From the NCBI GenBank assembly GCA_029851415.1, contig CM056744.1, forward strand, positions 14,825,268 to 14,889,267: a stretch of 64,000 nt of DNA, given 5' to 3'. Source of the stretch: Eretmocerus hayati. Taxonomy: Eukaryota > Arthropoda > Insecta > Hymenoptera > Aphelinidae. Positions 47,501-59,224 of this stretch are shown in pieces. Every line of letters starts with the position of its first letter. Positions within the stretch are counted from its first letter, which is position 1. Below the pieces are notes generated by a model. That model was not told the origin of the DNA. It searched no databases and worked only from the letters and a program-made list of their open reading frames with translations. Made by a program: the position numbers and the translations under genes.

Positions 47501-50500
47501 CTCCCCCTTGTCACGCCAGGTCACAATTTCACTGAGCCCCCTTTCGTAACTTATTGTTCGCTTCCTCGTGTTGATTCCGATCTTCGCCTACGGCTCGGGC
47601 CAAAAACCCATCACTCGGACGCGAAAAAAATGATGTGCGTCCGGAGAACGCGCGGTTGACGACGAAGTCAAAGAAGTTTGTTCAACAAACGGACTAACTA
47701 ATCAAGTGAATTTTAGGATTTTCTCCGGTATATCTTTCAGTTGATTTTTGAGTTAGATGATCGACTTGTCCAGAGGCAAGATGAAATAGAGGGATTTTTT
47801 CTAGATATTCACACGTACACAGAGACACTGCAATTATTCCGAGGGCTTATTTCCATTAGTAGTTCGGTTTTGGATAACATTCTAAAGGAAATAGCAATGC
47901 ATTATTCAAAAATATTGCTGAAAAGAATTTGAATAATTCGCTTCTATGGGAAATGTTAAGCATAAAGGCAAGAGAAAATTTAAGAAAACAGAAAATTCCC
48001 ACCTTCTCTTGTCCTAGACGAAAGGCCAAGTCAATTGACGAGCTTGGACGTGCTACTCAACGATTTTCATGATTTTAGAGAATGAATATGGTAGAAGCGC
48101 AGGATGAATGGTGAAAACCATACTGTTGATGGATCAAGTTCACAACCCACGCTTTCACCATATTTATTCTTCAAGATCGAGAAAGTCGTGGAGCAGCACG
48201 TCAACTGACTTAGCCTTTACCTAGGACAGAAAGAGATGAGGTATTCCTGGCTCCTTTTTACATTTTGTCTTGCCCTCATCCCTAACATTTCCCATAGAAC
48301 CAAATTTTTGAAAAATTTTTTTCAAAAATCATTTCATTTTCTCACTTTCAATTCACACTCAATCGATTGAAGAAATAGAATATAAGCAAAGAATTTTGAT
48401 ATCAGTCAAAACCTTGAGATATTCTACAATAGTCCCTTGGTATCTACTTTTGCTAAATGCTTCAAAATACAAATGGATACGTGTGGAATAAACCAGTTAT
48501 CTATGGTTGATCAGAAATAAATTATCCTCATGTCATGTAAAGCTTATCGGTATTTCTGAATTGATTCACAAGCTATCATCAGGCCATACTTAGAAGATTG
48601 TTACACCTTGATCATAAGGGTATGGAGACGTAAGATAATATATGAATATATTATTAGGATACATTACATGCCAAAGCTCAAGCATGAATGATCAAATTGG
48701 TGAATCAGTAAAGTCTATGAGAATTGAGTGGAATCTTGAGTCCAGTGTAACATGACCACACAAATCTAGTACGCCTTATTAGTTGTAGTCATGAAATGTA
48801 GTTGGAAGAGACACTTGAATCTTACAGCATCAGAAAGTGGTGACAGAAAGTACTTTGAAGGTGTTATTGAATAAGCAAGCCTAACGCATGGAGCCTCTGT
48901 GACATTCGAAATGAGTTTCGGACCCAGATTGACAATGAGGAGAGAGTTTGATGACGATGACAGATCAAGAGTCAAACAGTGCCTCATGAAATATTATGCA
49001 TTATGTAGTTTGTGGTTAATAACTTGAAGAACTGGACTACAGCTCAAAAAAAACAACTCTTGATTGCACGCTGGAGATTTGATGGTTTTTCACAGCGCTT
49101 GCAAAAAGATGAGACCATTCACCTCTTAGTAGTACCCCTTTCAATTATCTACTTGAACACTGATCACAACATAGACCCACTTGAGAGTCAGGGAATGTAT
49201 CTTTGGTTAAATCATGGTATGATATGTGCGAGACCGCAGGCAGAGAATTTAAGAATATGACATTCGTGCTTGCATGGGACCCACCGCACTCTAAAAACTG
49301 ATAAACATGATTTTATCACAGTAATAACAACACTGCAATGGAGCAACAGCTGAGCAGAATCGCGTGGTCCATGGTGTCGACTGTTGGCGTTGGCACGTCG
49401 AAAAAACGGAGTAGGCAGGTATACGCATGTCCCTGAGAGAACGTTGTTCCATCCAATGATCATTATTTCTCGAAAAATCACTCACTTTCAATCGACTAAA
49501 CAAACATCGACGAGCATCCGACTGCATCCGACCGATGCCTTGTATCGGCTGCTGCAATCAGCCACGATCAGCCGCGATTCATGGATTATGGATATACGCA
49601 TGTATAGTCATGCTAGTGTGATGTGGCTCTGGAAGAGCCACCGCGAATGCTCACGCCGATACTACAGGGGCAGTCCACAAAGCACGTCACCAGGTATACT
49701 CCACTAATGAATAAATTGTGAGATAAAAGATAAGAGACTTCTAAGAGTATTTGTTCATGCAAGTGCGAGGCGAGCAATTTTGGGTAACCCAAGTCGCAAG
49801 CACCGCGGGATGAAACTCCGTTTCAGGACCTGTGAATTGGAATGCGGACGTGAGTCCCAGGACCACCCAGCCTATGGAATGCGGATGCAGCTGCACTGCG
49901 CGAAGCAGTCCAGCCACCGTGAGATCAGAATGCGGAAGTCATTGGAATACGGATGTGAACAGAGGGGGGTGGCTCAACCACTCAACCTTGGAATGCAGAT
50001 GCAGCTGCGCTGCGCGAAGCAGTCCAGCCACCGTGAGATCAGAATGCGGAAGTCATTGGAATGTGGATGTGAGCAAAGAGGGGTGGCTCAACCACTTAAC
50101 CTTGGATGCGGATGCAGCTGTACGGACGACTCTTCCATTTGACATTGGAATGCGGAAACAGCTGCAGGAGACCACCCAGCTTTTGAAATGCGGATGAGAC
50201 CCATGGGGTGGCCCACCCGTTCCATGTTCAGAACGCAGCTGTGGAATGTCGAGTACCTCGTAAGATGTGCCGCTGCCCAGGAATGCCGAGTATTTCCGGA
50301 TCAGGAGTGGGGAGCATTGGATCCCCAGCCACCCGGTCCTATATAAGGAGAGTTACGGAGTGGCTCTCTCTCACTTGTGTCTTAGAGTTTCTCTCGGACA
50401 GTCTCTGCATAGAGTTGCTCTTGACATACGCTCAGTTCAATCTTCACACTGGACTCCCACGCTACGCCTATTCATCCAGCTAAAGCGGCACCAATAACTA

Positions 50501-52532
50501 CGAGACCGACTCCTGGAGGAGTCCCATCTGGAACAAAGTCATCGAACAAACAACCTTGTGAACACCAACATTGGAATTTCTACCAGCTCAAGTACTACAT
50601 CATCACCGGTGACGCGGAATTCCTAAATTTACGTGCATGCACCCAGTGTGCGAAGACAGCTGAACCTTGAATAATCATCGAAGTATCACCTAATTATATT
50701 GAGGAAAACCAGTTAATAAATCGGAATTTGTACCGATTTGTGAGTATTCTGTTCTCCACCAAACCTCCATACACTTTTAAGTGTTTAAACCGAACCTTAC
50801 CCACGAGCTGTGAACCGTGCGATTCTCTTGTAAATTCAGTCAAGTCGTGGTCTGTGGACGTGGCCTAACATTGCCGCGCTGCCACATATACAAGGCTCAC
50901 CATTCAAACTAGCACGGGTCATCACACTAAGATGCATACACTGGCGGCTCAGGGAGTTGAGCGCGCACCCATGTTACGAATATTTCGTGTCCACATGCTA
51001 CACAAAACTCAACGCGAGATAAGATGACTTCGTCATCAAACGTTTTTACTCCCTTGTATCGAAATGTACTATTATACCATAATTGTCATACTCTTCATTC
51101 CAATTTAACACGCATCTGGGGGAAGATCACCGATTTCAGCCTCCGCAGCGAAGGTGTTAAACCAGCTTCTTCTACGAAATACGTCACAGTGAGGAGCTCT
51201 TGATTGTAGGTTATAATTGCTAAAACACTTATCGATTTTCTGTCCAAGGACTTTGAGTCCAATTTCTTAAGTTGGAGATCATTGGAACCGGCTCTTTGTG
51301 ATGTTTCTTATTAGATATATTGATTCTTCTTGATTGATTTTCCGGCGATTTTCCCATGATCAAGCGTGATGTCACGTTTGAGAAACGCCCCCCATCCCCT
51401 CACGTCACAGTACATACATCACGTCCAGCTCACCACCTTCCGACTCCCCCTCAGAGCGTGACGTCATTTGTGGATGCCTCTTATACTCTACTCCTCCTAC
51501 ATTGGCAACCCTTTACCCGAAATCCGAACGGACAAATTGTGGACTGGCGTTGAGTTATTATAAATTTGGATACGAAAAAGGTATTTATTTCTTCGAGTTT
51601 CGTCTTGAGCATAATCCACTGTATAGGAATGATTCTCCCATGAACTTTTTGGTCTGGAAGGGAAAACTCCCTGATTGGCAAAACCCTTGATGAGCCATCT
51701 TGATAAATCCAAAAAAAATAGCTCCGACGAATCTGACCAAGAATTTTTTCTTCCACAGTGGACAGCCAATAATATTTTGCGAGCAATGATGGGCTTTGTA
51801 TCTTCCGACAACCCCAAAAAATCAATCCACAGAATTTTCTACTGGTCTCTAATCACTATATCCATGAACTACTCCATGTACGCATTCTCAGGCATCTTCA
51901 CAGTAAAAATGGTACCTCAAGTACTACCCTTCGACAGTGTCAATGAATCACTCAATTATGGTTTACCAGTATACGTACCGGATTTTCTCTACGAAGCATT
52001 AGAGCCGATTGGATTTTCTAGGCTCAAAAAAATGGCTCAAATAACATACCACGTTGATTGCTTAAAAGAGCTTGCTAAGAAGAGGGATCGAATTTGTGTA
52101 GCATTGCATTTTTACGCCAGACACTTTGTGCACAATTTGACGATCAATGAGGGAAGAGCTTCAATCAGGCTGGGTGAAACTCCATTTCATGAAGATAATT
52201 TGGCTTTTGCTTATGCGAGGAATTCACCATTTGTTGAGAGATTTGATGAGATGATGACTAGAATTTTCGAATCTGGTATACCAAATTCGTGGAGTAGTCA
52301 ATTAGACTATCATAAAATTCGTGGTCCAAGTGACGGAAGTGAAAAGAGTTACGTCGATTTGAGCAGGCTTGTTATGCTTTTGACTATTGGGATGACTATT
52401 TCGGTTGCCTGCTTCATCTTGGAAATGACATTTTCTTCAAAATCCATGTCTGATATCTTCGATTGTGGAGTAAATATGTGGCATCTGATCGTAACGTTCA
52501 TCAGATGGATTTGGAATCGGACGGGTGAATGA
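44531..52532 (+). CDS. Divergent ionotropic receptor, two exons, 602 residues
   Basis: Exon 1 is 44531-45565 (345 codons, donor ACG/GTGAGT). Exon 2 is 51759-52532 (acceptor TTTTTTCTTCCACAG/TGG, 257 codons plus stop). The junction is phase 0. The product is a chemosensory cation channel related to ionotropic glutamate receptors. Order: variable extracellular N-terminus; ligand-binding half S1 from about residue 208 (KFKIASFEHPPYIIL) to 319; M1 about 321-340; pore loop from W346 (ANNILRAMMGF); M2 about 370-393; S2 about 396-540; M3 549-568 (LVMLLTIGMTISVACFILEM). The length is normal for the divergent insect class. The canonical glutamate-contact Arg and Asp/Glu are not obvious, as expected for that class. 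The ligand is unknown. An AATAAA at 52679 lies 147 bp past the stop. Confidence 0.85.
46730..47370 (+). repeat. CCAGACCGT degenerate satellite
   Basis: About 640 bp of ~10-bp units CCAGACCGTN/CCAGAACGTT. The flanking CCACCTACCCACCCA tracts (46600-46680 and 47365-47420) are another simple repeat. It lies inside the receptor intron. Confidence 0.85.
47545..47640 (+). repeat. Fragment of the 41-43 kb repeat
   Basis: TCGTGTTGATTCCGAT, CCTACGGCTCGGGCCA and CCATCACTCGGACGCGAA match the cluster at 40980-43720. Confidence 0.6.
47940..48301. mobile_element. Palindromic element in the receptor intron
   Basis: TTCTATGGGAAATGTTA at 47943 pairs with its complement ending at 48300. The arms (about 130 bp) continue through GGCCAAGTCAATTGAC and GTCAACTGACTTAGCC. 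The inner stem includes GAATATGGT and CCATATTTATTC. Imperfect pairing indicates an older insertion. Confidence 0.7.
48310..49735. other. No recognisable content (intron)
   Basis: Frames of 73-107 codons occur on both strands between 48766 and 49707, but overlap each other and show no domain. Confidence 0.35.
49870..50130 (+). repeat. 114-bp tandem repeat, about 2.2 units
   Basis: GGAATGCGGATGCAGCTGC recurs at 49876, 49990 and 50104 (spacing 114 bp). The period is a multiple of three, so two frames stay open for 120 codons without being genes. The position just upstream of a TATA box suggests repeated enhancer units in an LTR U3 region. Confidence 0.8.
50340..50375 (+). promoter_or_regulatory. 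TATA core promoter of the LTR-like block
   Basis: CTATATAAGG at 50339 with a CT-rich TCTCTCACTTG about 30 bp downstream as the probable start region. Confidence 0.4.
51040..51075 (+). repeat. CCTTGTATCGAAATG repeat fragment
   Basis: CCCTTGTATCGAAATGTACT matches the cluster at 40980-43720. Confidence 0.6.
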
Positions 52533-52539
52533 ATAATCT

Positions 52540-53610
52540 AGAGTGTCATTTTAACTTTGATAGCTGTCAGATACTCTTTAGCGTGTTTAGATGTAAACAT
52601 TGATGTTTTAGTGCGATTTTCTTCAAAAGTGTTCCCGAAATTATTCGCAGTTTTTTTATCACGACCATTCCTTGAATGAATAAATACATTACTATGATAA
52701 TTATGATTTGTTAATGTAGAAAATATCAAAATTCATGTGATTTATAAATACTCTTAGGTGTATAATCTATACTCAGTGACTTTGAATTTTGTTCCTTTTT
52801 GACATCTTTTATTGCATGTGACTGGAATTTATACCCTGACAGATTTTCATCAACGGTCAAACAACTGAATCATTCATTCTGCGCCTTACGACTAGAAATC
52901 TACAATCATTTTTCTCTAGCAAATCTAATCACGGAAAGTTCTGGCAGTCTCTTTTGATTGTCAACTTCATTTTCACTTAAAGTGAACTCAAGTCCAATCA
53001 ACAATATTTTGTAAGACTTGAACTGGTTATTACGACGAATCATGTCCGGTTATCATGCACATGAAGGTTTCAAGTATTAGCTGTGGAAATGTTCAATTCC
53101 CTTATCTCCGTCTTTTTTTATTCTTCAAGATTCAAAAAGTTACCATAAGATTCATTAGCCCCATATTTCGTGTTTTATTAATAATTGGACACCAAACGTT
53201 TGCCATCGCTACAAACCGATCGAGGAAACAAATGTATAAAGTTACGTGTTTTTGATAAGCGAAAGTCTTTGATTTTTTGTTAATACCTGCCAACACGAAT
53301 GAACATCAAAACAACAGCGTAAAATCATTATGAACAACATGATTAAACATTTCGACATAGGCTTTCTCCTTTTGGTATCTTGTCTTGGAATAAAACTTTG
53401 AACGTTTGAATTTTGAAGATGTATATTATTCATAAGGATGAAAGAAAAGCAAGGAATAAGTTCGAGATATGATTAGGAAAAATTTCTCAATCGCCTCTAG
53501 TAACGCGAGCAGAACCGTAATACATGTCTATGTTTATCGATCAACAACAATTACATGATGCAAAGTTCCGTTTGACGCAATCCTAACTACAAATATTGAT
53601 TCGGAGATGT
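52540..53610. other. 3' flank of the ionotropic receptor
   Basis: Contains AATAAA at 52679 as the likely poly(A) signal of the receptor. The 66-codon plus frame at 53055 and minus frames are unassigned. Confidence 0.35.
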
Positions 53611-53613
53611 TGA

Positions 53614-53874
53614 AATTATCAATTTGAAAAGGTTTTGTTTCGTCGGAAAGAAGAACTCGTCGAAACCTGCGTCAATCTAACCTTCTTGGAACACGAACTC
53701 TCTATAAAATTATCTAAGTATTGGGAAACGTACCAAAAATGGGGTCTTAATGAGGTAATCCGCATAGTATGTCTCGCAAATATTTTTCTTCAACTGAAAT
53801 TACGACTTGAATGGGCTATTACTGACTTTCAGGGCTTTATTAGATTGAATTCATCGCAGGGGCTTCTGGAATGA
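53614..53874 (+). CDS. Unassigned frame with helical character
   Basis: Open after a TGA at 53611. It contains FRRKEELVETCVNL and LSKYWETYQKWGLNE, a heptad-like, charged helix, then a good splice-donor match (AATGAG/GTAATC near 53755) after which the frame continues for 40 codons. It could be an exon or a relic of a receptor-like gene, but no family motif is present and no clear acceptor precedes it. Very uncertain. Confidence 0.15.
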   Translation, partial: NYQFEKVLFRRKEELVETCVNLTFLEHELSIKLSKYWETYQKWGLNEVIRIVCLANIFLQLKLRLEWAITDFQGFIRLNSSQGLLE

Positions 53875-53879
53875 ATAAA

Positions 53880-55320
53880 AATCTTTCAAGGTAAGAAAGA
53901 TGAGATCAATTATTTTCATATTTATACCATTGGGTAAAATTTTTCGATCGATAGCATGAGATTTTGGGGTGCCTTTTCGCCTCAGCAGATGTTTTGTGAG
54001 AGATTTTTTGGCTTGATCAATGACTTCATTAAAAATCAATGCCACTATTCCTGATTTAAAAAATCTAAATTCCTTAAAGTCAATACTTACTAGCAATATT
54101 GCCACTCGTTAACGCTCGCTTCGTTTTGTGCTATGGAAATACGAGGCAATCAGGTGTCCTAAGATTTTTCAGAAAATATAGTTTTTGTTATATTTCAAAA
54201 TGGTGGAGAATTGATATTCAATAATAATGTATGTAAAATTTTCAGAAACAAATGAAAATGAGAAATGATGACTTATTATTTTTTTAGGTCTGATTGTAAC
54301 GTTTCGGCTCCATGGGAAATGACATAGTTTTTTCAGCTTTTACTTTGGCGTTTGATTGTGATCATACGTTATCTATAGCATTTCAATAATGATGAATATG
54401 AGCTATCTATAGGTCGCAGTTAATTTTGTTCTAGATTCTACTATGAATGAACTTCCGTGTAATTCGTGGTCACCTTGGATACTGATTGCTCATCAAATTT
54501 CAACTGAATCGTCATTTATCGACTCTTTCAGTTTCGACTTTATGTGTACAGAGTAAAACTAATTGAAAGACAAGGTTGCAAAAATTTAGTATACGTCATC
54601 AATTCTTTTGAGTGCGGATGGTGAAGGAGGAAGTGAGACATGATCTCAGTATCATAAGAAATTTAGAATATGAATTTCAAGAATAATTGCAACCCTGGGT
54701 AACCACCTGAATTTGATTCTCTAAAATAATATTTGATCGTTATTATTCGAGATTATATTGGTTGCGATGATTTTTTCTTGGACTTCAAATATTCTTTGAC
54801 TCACTAGCTAACCCCGTGAATACAGCATGGAAGGATATATGATGGTGTTGACAAAAACTGTATTTGACTGTCTATTTCAAAAGTGTTTGTGAGGTCATGA
54901 TTCTTGTATAGTGGTTGGATGCATCATACATATTATTATTATTATGAGTGATTCAATTGCAGGACGAGCAGATGATGTAATGTTCAGATGATTTTATCGG
55001 TATTTCCTGCTCTCAATTATCATCATACAATCCTCATCAGGCTTAGGAAAAAGATTTGGTCTCACATCTGAGGGATCAAAGTATCATCTAATAATAACAT
55101 GTACTCGTTAGATTTAGTGAGAATATTCTGTCTTTGGAATTCAAATAATTTATCTCACCAAATTGTGAATTTATTATACTTGTGGTGCTGCCAGCTCTCG
55201 TTTCTGCGATGATGGAGGGTGGAATTTATCAATTGTTCGACGAGATGTTGCGTTGATCGTTTCCCAAGTCTCCGACAATACTTCAATTTTCAGCTATTTT
55301 TTGTAAAAAATACATGAAAG
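53880..55320. other. Long stretch without assignable genes
   Basis: AT-rich. An 84-codon minus frame (53851-54105) lacks features. No repeat family was detected. Confidence 0.4.
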
Positions 55321-55589
55321 CCTACATTAGAGTATACCCAACATGCCCTTATCATGTGATTATCTCGAAAATGTGTGCAAAGTGACTTTTTTTTATCACT
55401 TCATTGTGTTTATCACGTCAGAATGAGCCGAGATTAATTATTTAGATCGATGAAAAAGCTCTAAATGTGGTTGCACGGAGATACAAACGATTTTATGCGT
55501 GACAATTTTGTAATATGGATATGTATGTTGAATAAAGATGTTTGTTCCAAACAATCCTCTTAGGCAGTTGGTTTGAGATTTTGATTTTA

Positions 55590-56080
55590 CAGTCGAACTA
55601 CTATAACGCATGAACTATCTGGTTAACACGAACGAAATGCCCCCCCTCCCTCTACGAATTAAGATGGGTCAACATATAAGGGCATCTGTTCTTATACAAA
55701 ATTTCTCTCTAACACGAATGTTGAACGAATTTTCATTCCCGCGCTGTCATACTGATCTTGGTTTCCTCTGATTTGGATAGTCACCTTTGTGAGAGCCAGT
55801 CGTCATTTTGAGTTCAGTTTGCAGCAATGAGTCCAGGTGCACAGTTGTTCATCGATCTCGCTGCAACTAAAATGTTAATTTTACTCACAAAAGGAAGAAA
55901 AAAGAATATGGTACGGCGTGTTGGTACGACATTTCAAAATTCACACTCAAACTGAAAGAGGATCTTAGCAACGCCATTGCTTCTGGAACCATCACAAGAA
56001 TTGCAAAATGTTTTCGCGTTGGGAAATATTCCAAAATTGACCGAGCTCTTATTATTGTTAATGCGGACTTTGGATAAAAT
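55590..56080 (+). pseudogene. Decayed pogo/Tigger-type transposon
   Basis: The TA-flanked terminus CAGTCGAACTACTATAACGC and the following TGGTTAACACGAACG at 55590 have the form of Tigger/pogo ends. Downstream, the frame 55871-56077 encodes a stretch with the CENP-B/pogo-type N-terminal helix-turn-helix pattern (LKLKEDLSNAIASGT, ITRIAKCFRVGKYSKI, residues ~26-56 of the frame). It then stops, so the catalytic DDE domain is missing. It is a transposase relic and non-functional as it stands. Motif identity is by eye only. Confidence 0.4.
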
Positions 56081-56139
56081 TTATATCCTAGCTAACTGAT
56101 TATTCGACTAGCTTCCGAGATGTGACATGTTTTTTTTTT

Positions 56140-56235
56140 TCGTTTAATGTTTACTAGCGGTTATTGCCTCTCTCGCTCCCGCTCGTTCGACCAGTAAATG
56201 TTCCGGCCACGGGCCTCTGAAATGCTTTTGTAGTC
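56140..56235 (-). repeat. Dispersed repeat family R, copy 3
   Basis: The complement strand reads ACTACAAAAGCATTTCAGAGG, then CGAACGAGCGGGAGCGAGAG and GGCAATAACCGCTAGTAAA, alignable with 2098-2195. Confidence 0.55.
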
Positions 56236-56429
56236 CAATACTGATGATGAAAGAATGATTGCTGATCAATTTAAGGCGCCACGATGGAATTCCTCACAGA
56301 GTTCGCAAAAATGCCATCATCTCGGATTATACCTGCTAATAAATGAATCATTTTTGGGAATTTAGAGTAATTGTTTTGAATTTTTGGAACGGCTGGGTTG
56401 GATATATCGATATTTTTTGGATAACTAGT

Positions 56430-57860
56430 CCTAGTTACACGAAACTGACCTGGATAGGACGTAATGAGACCAAATTATACCAAGTGAGATCGAACTAGAC
56501 TCTACTAGACCAAACTAGGCCGAACTCGACCGAACTCAACCTAATTACACCGAACTAGACCGTATTAAAACAGTATCTCCTACCCCTAGACCACCCACCC
56601 CATTCCAATCTTTATTCCTGTTCCTATCCCTGTCCCTATCCCTATCCACGTCCATATCCCGCCCGTATCCCTATGATTATCCTTATCTACATGTTCGTGC
56701 CTTTATCCTCATCACTGTTGCTATACCTATTGCCATCCCCATTACTATCCTCATCCCCGTGCCCCTGTCCCTATTCCTGTCTTCATGCCTATCTCTGTCC
56801 CTACCCTTGTCCCTGTCGAAGCCCCTGTCCCTGTCTCTAATTACACCGAACTAGACCGAGCTATATCGAACTAGATCGTACCAGTACGGTACTTCCCATC
56901 CCCAGATCACCCACCCTGTCACCATCCCTATCCGTGTTCCTATCCCTATCGCTGTTCCCATCCCCACCCTTATCCCCGTTGAGTTCCCTAACCATATAAC
57001 TATCCCTGTTCCCATCTCTATCCTCACCCCAAACCCTATTCTTATCCGTATTCCTGAACCTATCCAAGTTACTACCCCTGTCTCTGGGCCTGCCCCTATC
57101 CCTGTCCCTACTTTTATCCCTATTCCTATCTCTAACCTATCACTATTCCTGTTGCTATCTCTGTCTCTGCCATATCCCTGTGCTGATCATATCCCTGTCC
57201 TTATCCCAATTCCTGTTGCTATCACTAGTTTTGTCCCCATTACTATCTCTGTTTGGGATCCCCATTCTTGTCCCTGTTAGTATGCCTATCCCTGTCATGG
57301 CTCCATCACAGTTTCTATCCCTATCCTCATCCGTGTCCATATCCCTATCCCTGTCCTTATCCCCATACTTGTCCCTATTCCTATCCCTGTCCTTATTCTT
57401 ATTTCTGGTTCATTCTTATCTATGTCCTTATCCCACCTCTCCTTCTATTCCGTCCCCACCCTTAGGTCTCTCCGTATTCTCAACCTCAATTCTATCTCTA
57501 CTGCTATACCTATCCCTGTCCTGTCCCCAGCCCTGTCCTCATACCTTTTCCTGTTGTTATCCTTATTCCTTTCCCTAACCCCATCCCTGGGCTAGTCCCT
57601 ATCCCTATCCCTGTTCCTAGCCCTATCACTACTCGTATCCCCATCTTTATCCCTACCCCATCCCTATTTATATCCCTATTCCACCTCTGCCTTTAACCCT
57701 TTTCCTATCCGTATCTCTATCCCTATCCTTATCCCTATCCATCCATCCATCCATCCATCCACCACCACCACCACCACCGCCACCATTAGCAGTACCACCT
57801 GCAACACCAGGGAAATCAGCACCACCACCAGCACTTACAATACCGGCAACACCACCCACC
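56430..57860. repeat. ACCGAACTAG, CCCTATCCCTGT and CCA/CCAT arrays
   Basis: ACCGAACTAGACCGA units (56440-56580, again 56845-56890) flank and interrupt a long C-rich array of CCCTATCCCTGTCC-type units (56600-57735). This is followed by (CCAT)n and (CCA)n to about 57860. The Leu/Ser/Pro-rich and Asp/Arg-rich frames are repeat translations. The units differ from the arthropod telomere repeat. Confidence 0.9.
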
Positions 57861-57944
57861 ACCCACCGTCTATCATCCACCCACCCATACGACCACTCAT
57901 GATATATAACCCCTGTGAGACAGACAACCCGATAAGAGGATCCG

Positions 57945-58770
57945 GACTTCACTAAAACAGATATTACTCCGACGCCCTTGAGTCTACGTTAATTTTCCAA
58001 GAAGCATTTGGAAGATCAGAGAAAAACTATAAAGTTATGTCTTTCAAAAGATTCTCGAACCAAAATTCATGGTTTCATTTGGCTTCGAAAAGTGGAAGAT
58101 TTTCCATCTCAATCAATCGACGATCATTCATCAGGAAATTGCGATAGCACAAAACTGCTCACGGGATCTTGTAGCTCTTTCCAAAACCTCCAAAGTAGAT
58201 TTTTCATACATCGCTCTATTATTTTTGACCCCTGAGTTGTGAGTTATCAAGCAAAGCGAAGTTGGTGCTGGTCGCGGGTTTTGGTGATACGAAGGTATAC
58301 GGTTTTTTTCCTCAAGCTCCCTGAGATCATTTCGAGTACATTTTGAAATATGCCTGACTCATATTTTATGAAATTGAGGAGGTTTCATGTCAAAATCGTT
58401 AATTAAACATTTTTTTATTTCTCCAGTAGCCTCAACAAGCACTGATTCGCTCTGACTTAACTGCTCGTAACTCAGGTATAAAAAATCGTAGAGCAATCTA
58501 TAAAAGAATTGAAGGTCTTTGAAAGAATTACAAGATCCCGCAAGACTTTTTGGACATTCGTGATATCCCAATAAGTGATCGATGATTGATTGAAGTCAAG
58601 CAATTTTCACTTTTCGGAGCCGATTGAAGCCATGGATTTTGGGTTGAAAAAATTTTTGAAGGATATTGATAGTTCTTTCCTCTACCTTTCGAATGCTTTT
58701 TCACAAACTGCTGTAGACCCAAAAGCGTTGGAGTAATCGCTGTTTTGGTGGAGGAATTCGTGTTCCATTT
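57945..58770. mobile_element. Foldback family Z, copy 2
   Basis: ATTACTCCGACGCCCTTGAG (57963) pairs with the complement of CCAAAAGCGTTGGAGTAATC (about 58719). Arms are about 180 bp, diverged. Inner sequence aligns with 25110-26335 (GCAGCTCTTTTCAAGACC-like, TCATACATCGCTCTA). Unlike copy 1, it has no internal tandem duplication. Confidence 0.75.
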
Positions 58771-58980
58771 GTTATGGAATGGACTATTGGCGTACTTTTA
58801 GGTCACGGCTTTCACCGTCTAACCAGGGTTCAGAGTTCAGTTCCGAGATGCAAACCGCGAGAAGCGTCGTTCGCGCGTGGCCGTCGACCGATACCTAAAA
58901 CGGGTTCTTACAGAAAATAACGCGGGCCCTGGCTACAGCTGGAAGGTTCCCCAGGTCCTGAAAAGGGCCCCTACGAAAGA

Positions 58981-59012
58981 TATAAAAACTGGAAATGCAA
59001 CTTCAATCAGGC
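58981..59012 (+). promoter_or_regulatory. Possible TATA core promoter
   Basis: TATAAAAACTGG at 58981 followed about 25-30 bp later by TTCAATCAGG as an initiator-like site. Strength is uncertain because no downstream gene is recognised. Confidence 0.3.
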
Positions 59013-59224
59013 GCGCTAGCGTCAAACCTGGCGTGGAAACGAGCTTTGAGACTATGATTCTCTGCGCGTCGAGTGAAACCCAGCTGTACTCAAAACCCAC
59101 TTGAGACCTTGGGGTCTCTCGACTGAAAAGAGAGAGTTATCTCCTATGTTCGTCGCGTAACCCATTCTACACTGCGTATCTCTGCTGCTACAGCTGCACC
59201 ATTTTGAAGTTTTTAAAGCCAAGA

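Larger units (their letters stand above)
49740..50890 (+). mobile_element. LTR-like block within the receptor intron
   Basis: GC-rich compared with its surroundings, with a promoter (TATATAAGG at 50340), a poly(A) signal AATAAA at 50715 followed by a GT-rich stretch, and a 114-bp tandem repeat upstream of the promoter. This U3-R-U5-like order fits a solo LTR. No gag/pol is present, and the ends and target duplication are not fixed. A TGTTACGAATATTTCGTG motif at 50972, like the start of an arthropod LTR, follows. Confidence 0.45.
45566..51758 (+). other. 6.2-kb intron of the ionotropic receptor
   Basis: Starts GTGAGT and ends in a strong polypyrimidine tract plus CAG. It contains a T-run (about 45829-45847), a CCAGACCGT satellite, a foldback element and an LTR-like block. 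Overlapping minus-strand frames at 45978-46347 and the frame at 49012-49260 have no domain. The frame at 51502-51690 immediately before exon 2 does not match the receptor family and ends in a stop in front of the acceptor. Confidence 0.6.

Noticed and set aside
49780..50197. Two 120-codon frames with internal Cys-rich repeats
   Set aside because: The 114-bp tandem unit is a multiple of three, which keeps several frames open. The context is an LTR-like block.
51502..51690. Frame just before receptor exon 2 as part of the ionotropic receptor
   Set aside because: It ends in a stop before the acceptor. M1 in exon 1 and the pore at the start of exon 2 leave no missing part.
57180..57578. Leu/Ser/Pro-rich hydrophobic frame that could look like a membrane protein
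   Set aside because: Translation of the CCCTAT-type array.
56600..57735. Telomeric repeat
   Set aside because: CCCTATCCCTGT units are irregular and differ from the arthropod TTAGG telomere motif.
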